A DNA stretch of 64,000 nucleotides, from positions 4,092,001-4,156,000 of the forward strand of contig OZ220718.1 in NCBI GenBank assembly GCA_965116765.1, in the 5' to 3' direction. Shown here in pieces: positions 15,928 to 24,842 of the stretch. The stretch comes from JAJEEA01 sp965116765 (GTDB taxonomy: Bacteria; Acidobacteriota; Vicinamibacteria; Vicinamibacterales; UBA8438). Numbering within the stretch: the first letter of the stretch is position 1; every line of letters begins with the position of its first letter. Under the pieces are notes generated by a model. The model searched no databases. It had not been told where the DNA came from and saw nothing but the letters and a program-made list of their open reading frames with translations. A program made the position numbers and the translations under genes.

Positions 15928-17415
15928 CTACAGGAACGCGCGCACGTCGGCGACGCTGCCGGCGATGGCCGAGGCGGCGACGGTGGTCGTGCTCGCCAGA
16001 AGGGTGTTCGTCTCCCGCCCCTGCCGGCCGATGTAGTTGCGGTTCGAGTTGGAGATGCACCGGTGCCCGGGCTCGACGTAGTCGCCGTTCGACCCGTAGC
16101 ACTTCGAGCAGCCCGACTCGCGCCACTCGAATCCCGCGTCCCTGAAGGTGCGGTCCAGGCCCTCCGCCTCGGCCTGCGCCTTGACCGCGTTCGATCCCGG
16201 CACGACCCAGGCCGAGGCGATGGTCGAGGCGACGCGGCGTCCCTCGACGATGGCCGCGGCCGCGCGCAGGTCGCTGATGCGGCTCTCGACGCACGACCCG
16301 ATGAACACCTCGTCGACCGGCGTCCCGAGAATGGGCTCGCCCGGCGTGAGGCGGCTGTACTCGATGGCCTGCCGGTAGGTCTCGCGCTTGCCCGGAGGGG
16401 CCTGGTCGGGGTCGGGAATCCGTTCGCCGATCCCGATGGCATGCTCGGGGTTGATGCCCCAGGTGACCTGCGGCTCGACCCCGGTCATGTCGATGGTCTC
16501 CTCGCGGTCGAACACCGCGTCGTCGTCGGTCGGCAGCGTGCGCCAGAACGCGACCGCCTGGTCCCAGTAGCGTTCCGAGGGGGCGAACTCGCGGCCCGCG
16601 AGATACTCGAAGGTGGTGTCGTCGGGACTGACCATGCCCGTCGGCGAGGCCATCTCCACCGCGAGGTTGCAGACCGAGAAGCGGGCCTCCTGCGACAGCG
16701 CCCGCACCACCGGGCCCGCGTACTCGACCGCGTAGCCGGTGCCCGAGTCGGTGCCGAGCCGGGCGATGGTGTGCAGGATGACGTCCTTCGCCCGGACCCC
16801 CGGACCCAGGGCGCCGGTGATGGTCACGCGCATGGTGCGGGGACGGCGCCGGATGACGGTGCCGGTGCGCAGGATGTTCTCGGAGTTCTCGCCGCCCCAC
16901 GAGATCAGGCCCATCGCCCCGTGCGTGCAGGTGTGGCTGTCGCCCGCGCAGAGCACCATGCCGGGCTGGCTCAGCCCGGTCTCGGGGCCGACGATGTGCA
17001 TGATGCCGTATCGCGGATCGGACTGGCCGAACGCCTTGGTGAAGCCCAGCTCGCGCATCTCGTCGGCGAGCTCCTCGTACGGCTGCCAGCCCCATCCCAG
17101 CGACGGGTCGTCGTACCGGTCCGGCGAGGTGGAGACGGTGTGGTCCGGCACGCTGTAGAAGATCTCCGGGTTCCGGAGCTCGACGCCTTCCCGGACGAGC
17201 CGCATGACCTGGGTGGGACTGCCGCCGATGCAGCGGTCCACCTGCAGCAGGTCGGTCTCGCCGCCGAGGTTCGCGACGACGTGGGCGTCCCAGACCTTGT
17301 CGAACAGGGTCCCGCGGCGGCCCTGCGCCTGGAACCGCGCGAACAGCGACCGGGGGTGGGCCGAGACGAGCAGGCCGGCGCCGACCGTCGTCCTGATGAA
17401 GTCGCGTCTCTTCAT
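15928..17415 (-). CDS. leuC: Aconitase-family large subunit (LeuC-like) with Tat signal peptide
   Basis: A 495-residue homologue of 3-isopropylmalate dehydratase large subunit, about 30 residues longer than usual because of an N-terminal KRRDFIRTTVGAGLLVSAHP twin-arginine signal. The catalytic [4Fe-4S] ligands are present: Cys in FIGSCVESRISDLR (about residue 376) and the pair in GCSKCYGSNGD (about 436-439). The usual GSCTN is GSCVE here, so substrate may differ. LCAGDSHTCTHGAMG (about 155) is the conserved SxT-H motif. It lies 20 bases before leuD copy 2. If exported, it would act with its cluster already folded, as Tat allows. Neither leuD has a signal and would need to ride along. Isomerisation of an isopropylmalate- or citrate-like acid is inferred. 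Confidence 0.85.
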   Translation of the reverse strand: MKRRDFIRTTVGAGLLVSAHPRSLFARFQAQGRRGTLFDKVWDAHVVANLGGETDLLQVDRCIGGSPTQVMRLVREGVELRNPEIFYSVPDHTVSTSPDRYDDPSLGWGWQPYEELADEMRELGFTKAFGQSDPRYGIMHIVGPETGLSQPGMVLCAGDSHTCTHGAMGLISWGGENSENILRTGTVIRRRPRTMRVTITGALGPGVRAKDVILHTIARLGTDSGTGYAVEYAGPVVRALSQEARFSVCNLAVEMASPTGMVSPDDTTFEYLAGREFAPSERYWDQAVAFWRTLPTDDDAVFDREETIDMTGVEPQVTWGINPEHAIGIGERIPDPDQAPPGKRETYRQAIEYSRLTPGEPILGTPVDEVFIGSCVESRISDLRAAAAIVEGRRVASTIASAWVVPGSNAVKAQAEAEGLDRTFRDAGFEWRESGCSKCYGSNGDYVEPGHRCISNSNRNYIGRQGRETNTLLASTTTVAASAIAGSVADVRAFL

Positions 17416-18015
17416 GGTGCCTCCGTTGCGGAGATCGAGAACCGGCGGTTCGCTGCGTCCACGCCGAGCCCGATGATGATAGCCGCGACGCCGACGTCAC
17501 GGCGAATCGAGGAACCCCGATCGGCGTCGAGGCCCCGGCCGACGGCAGCGACCTCACGGCTTGCGAGGCCGAGGCACGGCCGAGTTCCGCTCGGCGTCGC
17601 GCCGTGCCGCAGCCGCCGTGCCGACGGCAGGAGATCGAGCACCGCGTCGCCTCGAAGCTCCGAGGGGTGACCGCGGTCTCGCCCCGGGCTCGCGCCGGAA
17701 CCGCCACACATGGCGATGATAACCGCATCGGCCCACCGCACGCGCTCTCGGTGAAGCCGGCCCGGCCCGAGGTTGCGCCCGCGGCCGAGCAGGATCGCCG
17801 CGCGCCGCGACCGGCTGCTGCAAGGCAGGCGCCGGACCGTTCCGCCGAGGAGAACGGGGTGTACCATCGGAGGCCGTGACGCTCACGTCCCCTGCAGGAT
17901 GGACGAGGCGACAGGGGGCATCCGACCCGTCCCGCGCCCCGGACACTCCGCCCAGGCCTGCAGCCCTGCCGGATGGACGAGGCGACGGGGGCATCGACCT
18001 GCCGAAGGAGGTCTC
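17416..18015. other. Intergenic region with a short direct repeat
   Basis: There is no convincing gene in these 600 bases between divergent leuC and the MBL gene. A direct repeat of about 30 bp (GGATGGACGAGGCGACAGGG near 17898, GGATGGACGAGGCGACGGGG near 17968) lies just upstream of the MBL gene. It resembles the junction duplications elsewhere in the window. Promoters for both genes should be here, but none was recognised. Confidence 0.6.
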
Positions 18016-18960
18016 GTGACCAGCCGTCCCATCTCCCGCCGTCTCGTGGCCGCGGTCGGCATCGCGGCCCTGTTCGCCGCGTCCCCGCTCCCGGGACAGG
18101 AGCGTCCGCACCGGCTCGTCCTGCTCGGGACCGGCGGCGGACCGGCGGTCAAGGCGTCCCGCGCGCAGCCGGCGAATGCGGTGGTGGTGAACGGATCGGT
18201 CTACGTCGTGGACGCCGGCGACGGCGTCGCGCGGCAGATGGCCCTCGCCGGGCTGCCCGTGGTCGCCCTCCGGGCCGTCTTCATCACCCATCACCACTCC
18301 GACCACAACGCCGACTACGGCACGCTCCTGCTGCGGGCCTGGGCCAGCGGCCTGCGGCGGCCGGTGGCCACCTACGGGCCGCCCCCGCTGGAGCGGATTA
18401 CCCGGTCGTATCTGGAGTACATGGACTGGGACGTCCGGCTGCGCGTCGTGGACGAGGGCCGGCCGGTGCTGGGAGACCTGATTCAGGCCCACGACATCGG
18501 CGGCGACGGGGTCGTCTACCGCGACGAGAACATCGCCGTGACGGCGGCCGAGGTCCCGCACGGGGCCGCCGCGCCCAGCTACGCCTACCGCATCGACACC
18601 ACCGACGGCTCGGTCGTGTTCTCGGGCGACACGACGATGAGCGACGCCCTCGTCGAGCTCGCGGCGGGGGCCGACGTGCTGGTGCACGAGGTCGTCAGCG
18701 TCGAGGGCGCCGCCGCCATCGTGGAGCGCCTCGACCCGGGCAACGAGGCGCTCCTGCGCCACATCGTCGAGGCCCACACGACGGCCGAGGACGTGGGGCG
18801 GGTGGCGGCGCGGGCCGGCGTGGAGCGGCTCGTGCTCACGCACTTCGTGCCGTCGGGCCTTCCCGAGTTCGATCGGCCGGAGCTCTGGCGCGAGGGGGTC
18901 CGCCGCCACTTCGAGGGCGAGGTCATCGTCGGCCGCGACCTCCAGGAGATCGCCTTCTGA
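18016..18960 (+). CDS. Secreted metallo-beta-lactamase-fold hydrolase
   Basis: A 314-residue protein with a signal peptide (RRLVAAVGIAALFAASPLPG, cleavage likely near residue 27) and an MBL fold of the ribonuclease Z/arylsulfatase type. Metal motif ITHHHSDHNADYG (HxHxDH, about residue 96), PHGAAAPSYAYRI, FSGDT (Asp bridging metals) and late THFVP are all present. The GTG start at 18016 has AAGGAGG four bases upstream. It probably hydrolyses an ester or phosphoester in the periplasm; the substrate is unknown. A 345-bp internal fragment is duplicated at 13073. Confidence 0.87.
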   Translation: MTSRPISRRLVAAVGIAALFAASPLPGQERPHRLVLLGTGGGPAVKASRAQPANAVVVNGSVYVVDAGDGVARQMALAGLPVVALRAVFITHHHSDHNADYGTLLLRAWASGLRRPVATYGPPPLERITRSYLEYMDWDVRLRVVDEGRPVLGDLIQAHDIGGDGVVYRDENIAVTAAEVPHGAAAPSYAYRIDTTDGSVVFSGDTTMSDALVELAAGADVLVHEVVSVEGAAAIVERLDPGNEALLRHIVEAHTTAEDVGRVAARAGVERLVLTHFVPSGLPEFDRPELWREGVRRHFEGEVIVGRDLQEIAF

Positions 18961-19421
18961 CTCGTCGCCCGGCCTGACGCCGGGCCGGCTGCGGGCTGCC
19001 GGGCAGTCGACTTGCCAGCGACGGCGTGACAGTTTTGCGCCAGCACCGCAAGATTGCCCGGCACACGGATTCCCCACACGGCTGGATCGCCCTACGGCGT
19101 CACGTCCCACGGCCGCTCCCAGGGCCGCCGGCCGAGGGCTCTCAACTGCGGTCCTACGAGCAGCGTCTTCAGGGGCTGACTCGGCATGGACCAGCCCTCC
19201 TTCTCCAGCCGAACTATGGGCCTGTGAGATCGAGGAATTGCGCATGCGCGGAGAGTCGTTGAGCGCGTTGTATGTGGAGTTCTTCACCGGCGCCTTCACC
19301 GCGCTCAAGGCCGTTCTCCGATGACGCGCCGTGCTCCCCGTGGGCCGCGTCGGGCTGCCGGACAGTCGCTGCCAGAGCGCCGCCGTGACAAATCCACGGC
19401 GCTGCCTTAAAATTGCCCGGC
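18961..19421 (+). other. Intergenic region: duplicated upstream region and coding debris
   Basis: About 100 bases before the ATPase gene (19336-19440: GGGCTGCCGGACAGTCGCTG through AAAATTGCCCGGCATGTGGA) have a diverged copy at 18983-19085 (GGGCTGCCGGGCAGTCGACT through AAGATTGCCCGGCACACGGA). The start codon is lost in the upstream copy. Between them, 19213-19324 stays open and ends LSALYVEFFTGAFTALKAVL-x-stop, which looks like the tail of a lost gene that I could not identify. Confidence 0.6.
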
Positions 19422-20636
19422 ATGTGGATTCCACGCGGGCTGACCCCCGAGTTGCGACGCTTGGCGGAGTCGTTCCCGGTCGTGGTGCTCACCGGTCCCC
19501 GGCAGGTCGGCAAGACGGCCCTGCTGGAGCGGTCGTTTCCGGCGCACCGCTTCGTCGCGCTCGACGCGGGCCAGAACGCGGAGGCGGCGGAGACCCGCCC
19601 GGGGGACTTCCTCGACACGCACCGGCCCCCGGTGATACTCGACGAGATCCAGTACGCGCCCGGACTGCTCCGCGACATCAAGGCGCGGGTCGACCGGCAC
19701 CGCGAGCCGGGACAGTACCTGCTCACGGGCTCGCAGACGTTCCCGCTGATGCAGTCGGTTTCCGAGAGCCTCGCCGGCCGGGCGGCGGTGGTGCCGCTGC
19801 TCGGCCTGTCGGCCGACGAATGGCTGTCGGTCCCGGAGCTGGCGGCGACGCATGCGCCGCCGGAGTTCCTGTGGCGCGGCAGCTATCCCGGCCTCTGGGC
19901 GCCTCCCGACACTGTACCCTCCCGCGACCGGTGGTACCAGGGCTACGTGGCGACCTACCTCGAGCGCGACGTCCGCAGTCTGCTCAACGTCGCGCGGCTG
20001 CGCGACTTCGAACGCTTCCTTCGTGCCTGCGCGGCGCGTACCGGGCAGCTCCTGAACATGTCCGAGCTCGGACGCGACGTCGGCGTCTCTCCCACGACGG
20101 CGCGCGAGTGGATCAGCGTGCTGGTGACGTCCGGCCAGATCGTGCTGCTCGAGCCGTATCACCGGTCCCTCGGGAAGCGTCTCGTCAAGAGCCCGAAGCT
20201 CTATTTCGCCGACACCGGGCTGGCCGCGTACCTGGCCGGGTTCCAGTCCGCCGCCGCGCTCCTCGGCTCGCCGGCCATCGGCGCGTTCTGGGAGAACCAC
20301 GTGGTGGGCCAGTGGATCCGCTATCGCGACTGGTTCGCGCCGGCCCTGCAGCTCTGGTTCTGGCAGGACCGGACCGGCCGCGAGGTGGACCTGCTGATCG
20401 AAGCCGACCGGCGGCTCGTGCCAGTGGAGTGCAAGTGGAAGGAGCGTCCCGGTGCCGGGGACGCGGCGGGCATCGGGCGCCTGCGCGCGCTCTACGGCAG
20501 CGCGGTCGCGGACGGCTTCGTGGCCTGCACGACGGCGAGCGCCTTCCAGGTGACACCGGGCGTGACCGCCGTGCCCGGCTGGCGGCTGCGGCCATCGCCG
20601 TCGGGCGACGTGCGGCAGGTGATGGCGCCGGTCTGA
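19422..20636 (+). CDS. ATP-binding protein, AAA_14 plus DUF4143
   Basis: A 404-residue protein. N-terminal P-loop VVLTGPRQVGKTALLE (about residue 25), Walker B PPVILDEIQYAP (about 75) and sensor LLTGSQ (about 107) are followed by a winged-helix region and the DUF4143 nuclease-like domain with EVDLLIEADRRLVPVECKW (about residues 327-345; E-x-K pattern). Such proteins are common, often many per genome, and their function is unsettled. ATG 19422 is used; the frame extends to TTG 19413. The C-terminus converges with an antitoxin gene and appears to have cut off a VapC gene there. A relative, partial, is at the right edge of the window. Confidence 0.88.
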   Translation: MWIPRGLTPELRRLAESFPVVVLTGPRQVGKTALLERSFPAHRFVALDAGQNAEAAETRPGDFLDTHRPPVILDEIQYAPGLLRDIKARVDRHREPGQYLLTGSQTFPLMQSVSESLAGRAAVVPLLGLSADEWLSVPELAATHAPPEFLWRGSYPGLWAPPDTVPSRDRWYQGYVATYLERDVRSLLNVARLRDFERFLRACAARTGQLLNMSELGRDVGVSPTTAREWISVLVTSGQIVLLEPYHRSLGKRLVKSPKLYFADTGLAAYLAGFQSAAALLGSPAIGAFWENHVVGQWIRYRDWFAPALQLWFWQDRTGREVDLLIEADRRLVPVECKWKERPGAGDAAGIGRLRALYGSAVADGFVACTTASAFQVTPGVTAVPGWRLRPSPSGDVRQVMAPV

Positions 20637-20639
20637 GGC

Positions 20640-20691
20640 TCGGTCGTCGGACGAGACCAGCTGGAGATCGGCACGTCGGTGTCGAGCGGCA
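20640..20691 (-). pseudogene. VapC-type toxin, N-terminal stub
   Basis: Directly after the antitoxin stop (overlapping TGATG), the minus strand reads MPLDTDVPISSW and then a shifted LVSSDD. This matches the start of a PIN-domain toxin (M-x-LDTDV-I-x, first metal-binding Asp). It ends where the ATPase gene's 3' end begins, so at most 20 codons survive. Confidence 0.5.
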
Positions 20692-20913
20692 TCAGAGGTA
20701 CTTGCGGGCGAGCGCCTCGTAGCGGCCGTCGTTCCGGCGGGACGCCTCGAACCGGCCCCGCCACCGCGACGCGAACGAGGGAGTCTCCTCGGCCGCCATC
20801 TCTCTGAGCGACGCTTCGATGAGCGACGACAGCGAGACGCCGCGAGAACGCGCGAACTGCTTGGCGCGGGGAAGCAGCTCGCCGTCCACCGTAATCGTCA
20901 GCTTTTTCTTCAT
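20692..20913 (-). CDS. DUF6364-like ribbon-helix-helix antitoxin
   Basis: A 73-residue protein, KKKLTITVDGELLPRAKQFA with SRGVSLSSLIEASLREM, matching DUF6364/VapB-like ribbon-helix-helix antitoxins that pair with PIN toxins. The expected toxin start overlaps its stop but is reduced to a stub. It is an orphan antitoxin, possibly retained as a DNA-binding repressor or against a toxin elsewhere. The 245 bases upstream show no gene. Confidence 0.82.
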   Translation of the reverse strand: MKKKLTITVDGELLPRAKQFARSRGVSLSSLIEASLREMAAEETPSFASRWRGRFEASRRNDGRYEALARKYL

Positions 20914-21159
20914 CGTGGGCCACCGATCATCGGAGCACGTATGCCGTGCATCGCATAGGTATTCTATCGGGGACACAACCGAATGACGCCGACAATGACG
21001 CCGGCCGTGTCCGCCCACGGCTACCGTGTCGCCACCGTCGGCGGCGGGTCGTGTTCTCGGAGCGACAGCGAGGATGAGCGGTCGCCGCTCGAATGCAGCG
21101 GCACTCCGCCACGCGTTGGGCAGGCTCGGCGCCAACGCGCGAGTGCCCCGCCGGGCGGC

Positions 21160-22476
21160 TCACATCAGCCCGACCAGCCATAGCGACAGCGACGGGACCG
21201 CGATGAGCAGCAGCAGGCGCAGGATGTCGGCGATCCAGAAGGGCACGACGCCGCGGAAGATGGTGTTCAACGGCACGTCGGGCAGGACGTTGCGCAGGAC
21301 GAACACGTTGAGGCCGACGGGCGGGGTGATGAGGCTGATCTCGGTCGCGACCACGACCACGATGCCGAACCAGATGAGGGCCGCGTCGGGGGTCGCGAGG
21401 GCCGTCGACGCGAAGTCGAGCTCGAACATCAGCGGGGCGAAGACGGGGACGGTCAGCAGGATCATCGACAGGCTCTCGAGCACGCAGCCGAGGGCCAGGT
21501 AGATGAGGACGATGCCGGCCATCACGACCCAGGCGTTCACCCCGAGAGACCCGATCCACGCGCCCAGGGCCTCGGGCAGCCCCGCGAAGTTGATGAAGCT
21601 CGAGAAGATCTCCGCGCCGATGAGGATCGCGAAGATCATCGCGGTGGTCCGGGCGGTCTGCACGCAAGCGTCGAACAGTTGACGGGCGGTCACCCCGCCG
21701 GCCGCCACCGTGATGCACAGGGCGGCGCCCGCGCCGACCCCCGCCGCCTCGGTGGGCGTGAAGAGGCCGCCGTAGATGCCGGTGAGGATGAGGACGAACA
21801 GCGCGGCCACGGCCACGACCCCGAAGCGCTCGCGGGTCGAGAACGGCTCCCGGTGCTCGGTGCGCGGGGCCGCGGCGGGGTCGAGGCGGACGACCACCGC
21901 CACCGCGAGGACGTAGAAGACGACGCCCACGATGCCCGGCACCACGCCGGCGATGAAGAGCCGGCCGATGTCGGCCTCGGTCAGCAGCCCGTAGACGATG
22001 AGGATGACGCTCGGGGGAATGAGGATGCCCAGCGTGCCCCCGGCCGCGATCGAGCCGGTGGCGAGGCTGTCGGCGTAGCCGTAGCGCCGCATGGAGGGCA
22101 TGGCGACCTTCGACATCGTGGCCGCGGTGGCGAGCGACGAGCCGCAGACGGCGCTGAACCCGCCGCAGGCGACCACCGAGGCCATGGCGAGGCCGCCGCG
22201 CACCCGCCCGAGCAGGGCGTTGGCGGCGGCGTAGAGGCCGTGGCTGACGCCCGAGATGGTCAGCAGATTGCCCATCAGGATGAACAGCGGCACCACCGAC
22301 AGCGAGTAGGAGAGGCCGGTCTCGAAGGCGACGTTCCCGACCATGGCCCAGGCCGCGGACCAGCTTCGGAGCAGGGCGAAGCCGACGGCGCCGACCGCGG
22401 CCATCGCGAACGCGATGGGCACCCGCAGGAAGACGAGCGCGAGCAGCGCCGCGAACCCGAGCAGGGACGCGGTCAC
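21160..22476 (-). CDS. dctM: TRAP transporter large permease (DctM)
   Basis: A 438-residue, very hydrophobic protein with about 12 membrane helices, typical DctM length. The conserved GGFSAVCGSSLATAATMSKV and GGTLGILIPPSVILIVYG segments identify it. It is the channel-forming subunit of a sodium-driven, binding-protein-dependent organic-acid importer in the inner membrane. The GTG start lies after dctQ, separated by 70 bases that include a short duplication of the start region. It is last in the dctP-dctQ-dctM order. Confidence 0.95.
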   Translation of the reverse strand: MTASLLGFAALLALVFLRVPIAFAMAAVGAVGFALLRSWSAAWAMVGNVAFETGLSYSLSVVPLFILMGNLLTISGVSHGLYAAANALLGRVRGGLAMASVVACGGFSAVCGSSLATAATMSKVAMPSMRRYGYADSLATGSIAAGGTLGILIPPSVILIVYGLLTEADIGRLFIAGVVPGIVGVVFYVLAVAVVVRLDPAAAPRTEHREPFSTRERFGVVAVAALFVLILTGIYGGLFTPTEAAGVGAGAALCITVAAGGVTARQLFDACVQTARTTAMIFAILIGAEIFSSFINFAGLPEALGAWIGSLGVNAWVVMAGIVLIYLALGCVLESLSMILLTVPVFAPLMFELDFASTALATPDAALIWFGIVVVVATEISLITPPVGLNVFVLRNVLPDVPLNTIFRGVVPFWIADILRLLLLIAVPSLSLWLVGLM

Positions 22477-22546
22477 GAGGCGCTCCGTGTGGACCTGGCA
22501 GGTCGAGGCCCTGTACCGCGCCGGCGATGGACGAGCAGCGATTCGG

Positions 22547-23116
22547 TCACGAAGCGCTCCGCGCCGGCGGCGTCACGCGGCCGGCCCGCCCATCGTGGCC
22601 TGGCGGCTCCGTCCGGCGCTCGACCAACCCCCCACCGGTCCGCGCTGTTCCATGGCGCAGGCTCCTGACGACGGCGAGCACGCCGCTGAGCGCCGCCATG
22701 CCGGCCGCGAACCACCCGAGCGGCGCGAGCGGCACGAGGAGCGCGTCGGTCGCCGCCTCGTCGTTGGCCAGCCGCGTGCTGTAGACGGCGAGCCGCCACG
22801 CGATCGCCCACAGGGCGGCCGCCGACGCGAGGCCGCCGAGCCACGTCAGCGCGGTCCGGACGCGGGGCGGCGAGGCGTCGAAGAGGGCGTCGACGGCGAC
22901 GTGCTCTCCCGTCATCGTCGCGAGCGGCAGGGCCGCGAAGACGAGCGCCCCCAGCATGAGCTCGGTGAGTTCGAACGCCCCCGGCAGGGGGGCGGTGAAG
23001 ACGTAGCGGCCGATGACGTCGATGACGGTGAGGGCCGCGAGGCCCATCAACAGGCACGCGCAGCACCCGCCGAGCCAGAGGTCGAGCGCGCGCAATGGCG
23101 AGGCGGAAGCCGGCAC
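22547..23116 (-). CDS. dctQ: TRAP transporter small permease (DctQ)
   Basis: A 189-residue protein with four predicted membrane segments (ALDLWLGGCCACLLMGLAAL first) and the DctQ stretch DVIGRYVFTAPLPGAFELTE. It couples the binding protein to DctM. It starts at GTG 23116, four bases after the dctP stop. The C-terminal 30 residues are charged and longer than usual; this end overlaps a short repeat of the junction sequence. Confidence 0.92.
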   Translation of the reverse strand: MPASASPLRALDLWLGGCCACLLMGLAALTVIDVIGRYVFTAPLPGAFELTELMLGALVFAALPLATMTGEHVAVDALFDASPPRVRTALTWLGGLASAAALWAIAWRLAVYSTRLANDEAATDALLVPLAPLGWFAAGMAALSGVLAVVRSLRHGTARTGGGLVERRTEPPGHDGRAGRVTPPARSAS

Positions 23117-23120
23117 GGTG

Positions 23121-24218
23121 CTACCTGCCCATGCCGGCGCCCCGGCGCAGGGCCGCGAGCGCGGCCCGGCCGTCGTAGCCCCGGGTCGCCACTCTCCCCG
23201 TCCACCGGGCCTCGTGCTCCCGCGCCAGCGACCGGATGGCGTCGAGCATGGGGGGCGGCGCGTCGTAGATGTCGATGCCCGCGGCGCGGATCGCCTCGAT
23301 GGCGCGCGTGTCGGCGTCGTTCCACGCGCGGCCCACCCGCTCGGCCAGCGCCTCGCCCGAGACGGCCTCGATGGCGGCCCGGTCCCGCGCGGATATCTTC
23401 CGCCACGCGTCCTCGTTGGCGACGACGTACCAGGTGGTGTTGTAGATGCCTCCCGGCACCCGCATGGCGTAGCGAAGGTGGGGGGTCAGGCGGAAGGCGG
23501 TCGTCGCCTCCCAGGTCATGGTGAGGCCGTCGATGACGCCGCGCGAGAGCTTCTGGTAGACGTCGCCGCTGTCCATGAACAGGGTCGTCGCGCCGAGCTC
23601 GTCCATGAGCTCGGCGACGTAGCCGCCGGGGGTGCGGATCTTCAGCCCCGCGAGGTCCGCCGGGCGCTCGATGCGTCGGACGTTGTTGTAGAGGATGCCG
23701 GGGCCGTGGACGAAGAGGCCCAGCAGCTTGACGCCCTCGTGCTCGGCCTGGGCGTCGAGCCGGCCGGAGTACACCCGCCAGAATGCCCGCGACCCCGCCG
23801 CCGCGTCGTCGCCGATGAACGAGAGCTGGGCGAACCGCGACCGCGGGAACCGGTTGTCCCGGGTGAACGAGTGGAGGCCGTAGGTCAGGTCGGCGATGCC
23901 GTCGACGGCCAGGTAGTAGTGCGACGGCGGCGAGCCGAGCGGCCTTGCCAGCAGGCGCACCGTCACCCGGCCCTCGGTCACCGCCTCGATCTGCTCGATC
24001 CAGGGCACGAACGCGTTGGCGACGATGGGGTGCCGCGGCGGGAGCCACGACGACATCACCAGCTCGGTCCTGGCGCCCGTGGTGAGACCCTGAGTTGCGC
24101 CGACGGCAGCGGGGCCGTTCGCGGCAGGTTCCCGGGCGCAGGCCGCGGCGGCGACGGCCGGTAGGACCGCCAGCGACAGCAGGGCCGTCCACTCCCAGCC
24201 GGTGCGCCCGCGCATCAC
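23121..24218 (-). CDS. dctP: TRAP transporter substrate-binding protein (DctP)
   Basis: About 365 residues with an N-terminal export signal (LLSLAVLPAVAAAACA; the Cys could make it a lipoprotein) and the DctP fold: MSSWLPPRHPIVANAFVPWIE, LAGLKIRTPGGYVAELMDEL with the arginine that binds the substrate carboxylate, and VIDGLTMTWEATTAF. AAAGGAG lies eight bases before GTG 24218; ATG 24215 is an equal alternative. It lies downstream of the aromatic-degradation genes, so an aromatic or ring-cleavage acid is a likely ligand. This is inference from context. Confidence 0.92.
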   Translation of the reverse strand: MMRGRTGWEWTALLSLAVLPAVAAAACAREPAANGPAAVGATQGLTTGARTELVMSSWLPPRHPIVANAFVPWIEQIEAVTEGRVTVRLLARPLGSPPSHYYLAVDGIADLTYGLHSFTRDNRFPRSRFAQLSFIGDDAAAGSRAFWRVYSGRLDAQAEHEGVKLLGLFVHGPGILYNNVRRIERPADLAGLKIRTPGGYVAELMDELGATTLFMDSGDVYQKLSRGVIDGLTMTWEATTAFRLTPHLRYAMRVPGGIYNTTWYVVANEDAWRKISARDRAAIEAVSGEALAERVGRAWNDADTRAIEAIRAAGIDIYDAPPPMLDAIRSLAREHEARWTGRVATRGYDGRAALAALRRGAGMGR

Positions 24219-24305
24219 TCGTCGAGCTCCTTTCGGTCCTGCGGCGCCAGCAGGGCCGCGCGCCCGCCGCCGGTGCGCCGGCTCGTCACTTGTCGAGCTC
24301 CTTCT
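24205..24305. repeat. Duplicated VOC-gene end / dctP start region
   Basis: GTGCGCCCGCGCATCACTCG plus TCGAGCTCCTTTC (24205-24237) and GTGCGCCGGCTCGTCACTTG plus TCGAGCTCCTTCTC (24273-24305) are imperfect copies 68 bases apart. The right copy encodes the last codons of the VOC gene (EKELDK-stop). The left copy supplies the ribosome site and start of dctP. Confidence 0.75.
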
Positions 24306-24825
24306 CGTGCATCCAGGCCGCGTGCCGCGGCGCGCGCTTGGTCTCGGACCACTCGCGGAGCATATCCCACTTCACGGCGTCGAGCCTGGCCAGCTTGGCC
24401 TCCTCCTCAGGGTCGGGGCACGCGAGCTCGATGCGGTGTCCGTTGGGGTCGAAGAAGTAGACGGAGTGGAAGATGGCGTGGTCGGTCACCCCGAGCACGT
24501 CGACGCCGTTGGCCTCGAGGCGCGCCCTGAACGCGAGCAGGGTCTCGCGGTCCTTCACCTTGAAGGCGATGTGCTGGACCCATTCGGGCGTGTTGGGGTC
24601 GCGCCCCATCTCGGGCTTCGTGGGCAGCTCGAAGAAGGCGAGCACGTTGCCCTGCCCGGCGTCGAGGAAGACGTGCATGTAGGGGTCGGGCTCGTGCGTG
24701 GACGGCACGCGGTCCTCGGCGATGGCCAGCACGAAGTCCATGTTGAGGTTCTTCACGTACCAGTCGACGGTCTCCTTGGCGTCCCGGCAGCGGTAGGCCA
24801 CGTGGTGGATCCGTTCGAGCTTCAT
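24286..24825 (-). CDS. VOC-family protein (glyoxalase/ring-cleavage dioxygenase type)
   Basis: A 179-residue protein with two beta-alpha-beta-beta-beta modules: IHHVAYRCRDAKETVDWYVK (His7/His8 region) and VQHIAFKVKDRETLLAFRAR, ending with YFFDPNGHRIELACP whose Glu is a typical metal ligand. Metal-dependent isomerase, hydratase or extradiol dioxygenase activity is possible. Next to a flavin hydroxylase and fumarylacetoacetase it could be the ring-opening step. GAGAGGA lies five bases before the ATG. It is followed by dctPQM on the same strand. Confidence 0.85.
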   Translation of the reverse strand: MKLERIHHVAYRCRDAKETVDWYVKNLNMDFVLAIAEDRVPSTHEPDPYMHVFLDAGQGNVLAFFELPTKPEMGRDPNTPEWVQHIAFKVKDRETLLAFRARLEANGVDVLGVTDHAIFHSVYFFDPNGHRIELACPDPEEEAKLARLDAVKWDMLREWSETKRAPRHAAWMHEKELDK

Positions 24826-24842
24826 CGGGGTCCTCTCTTCGG

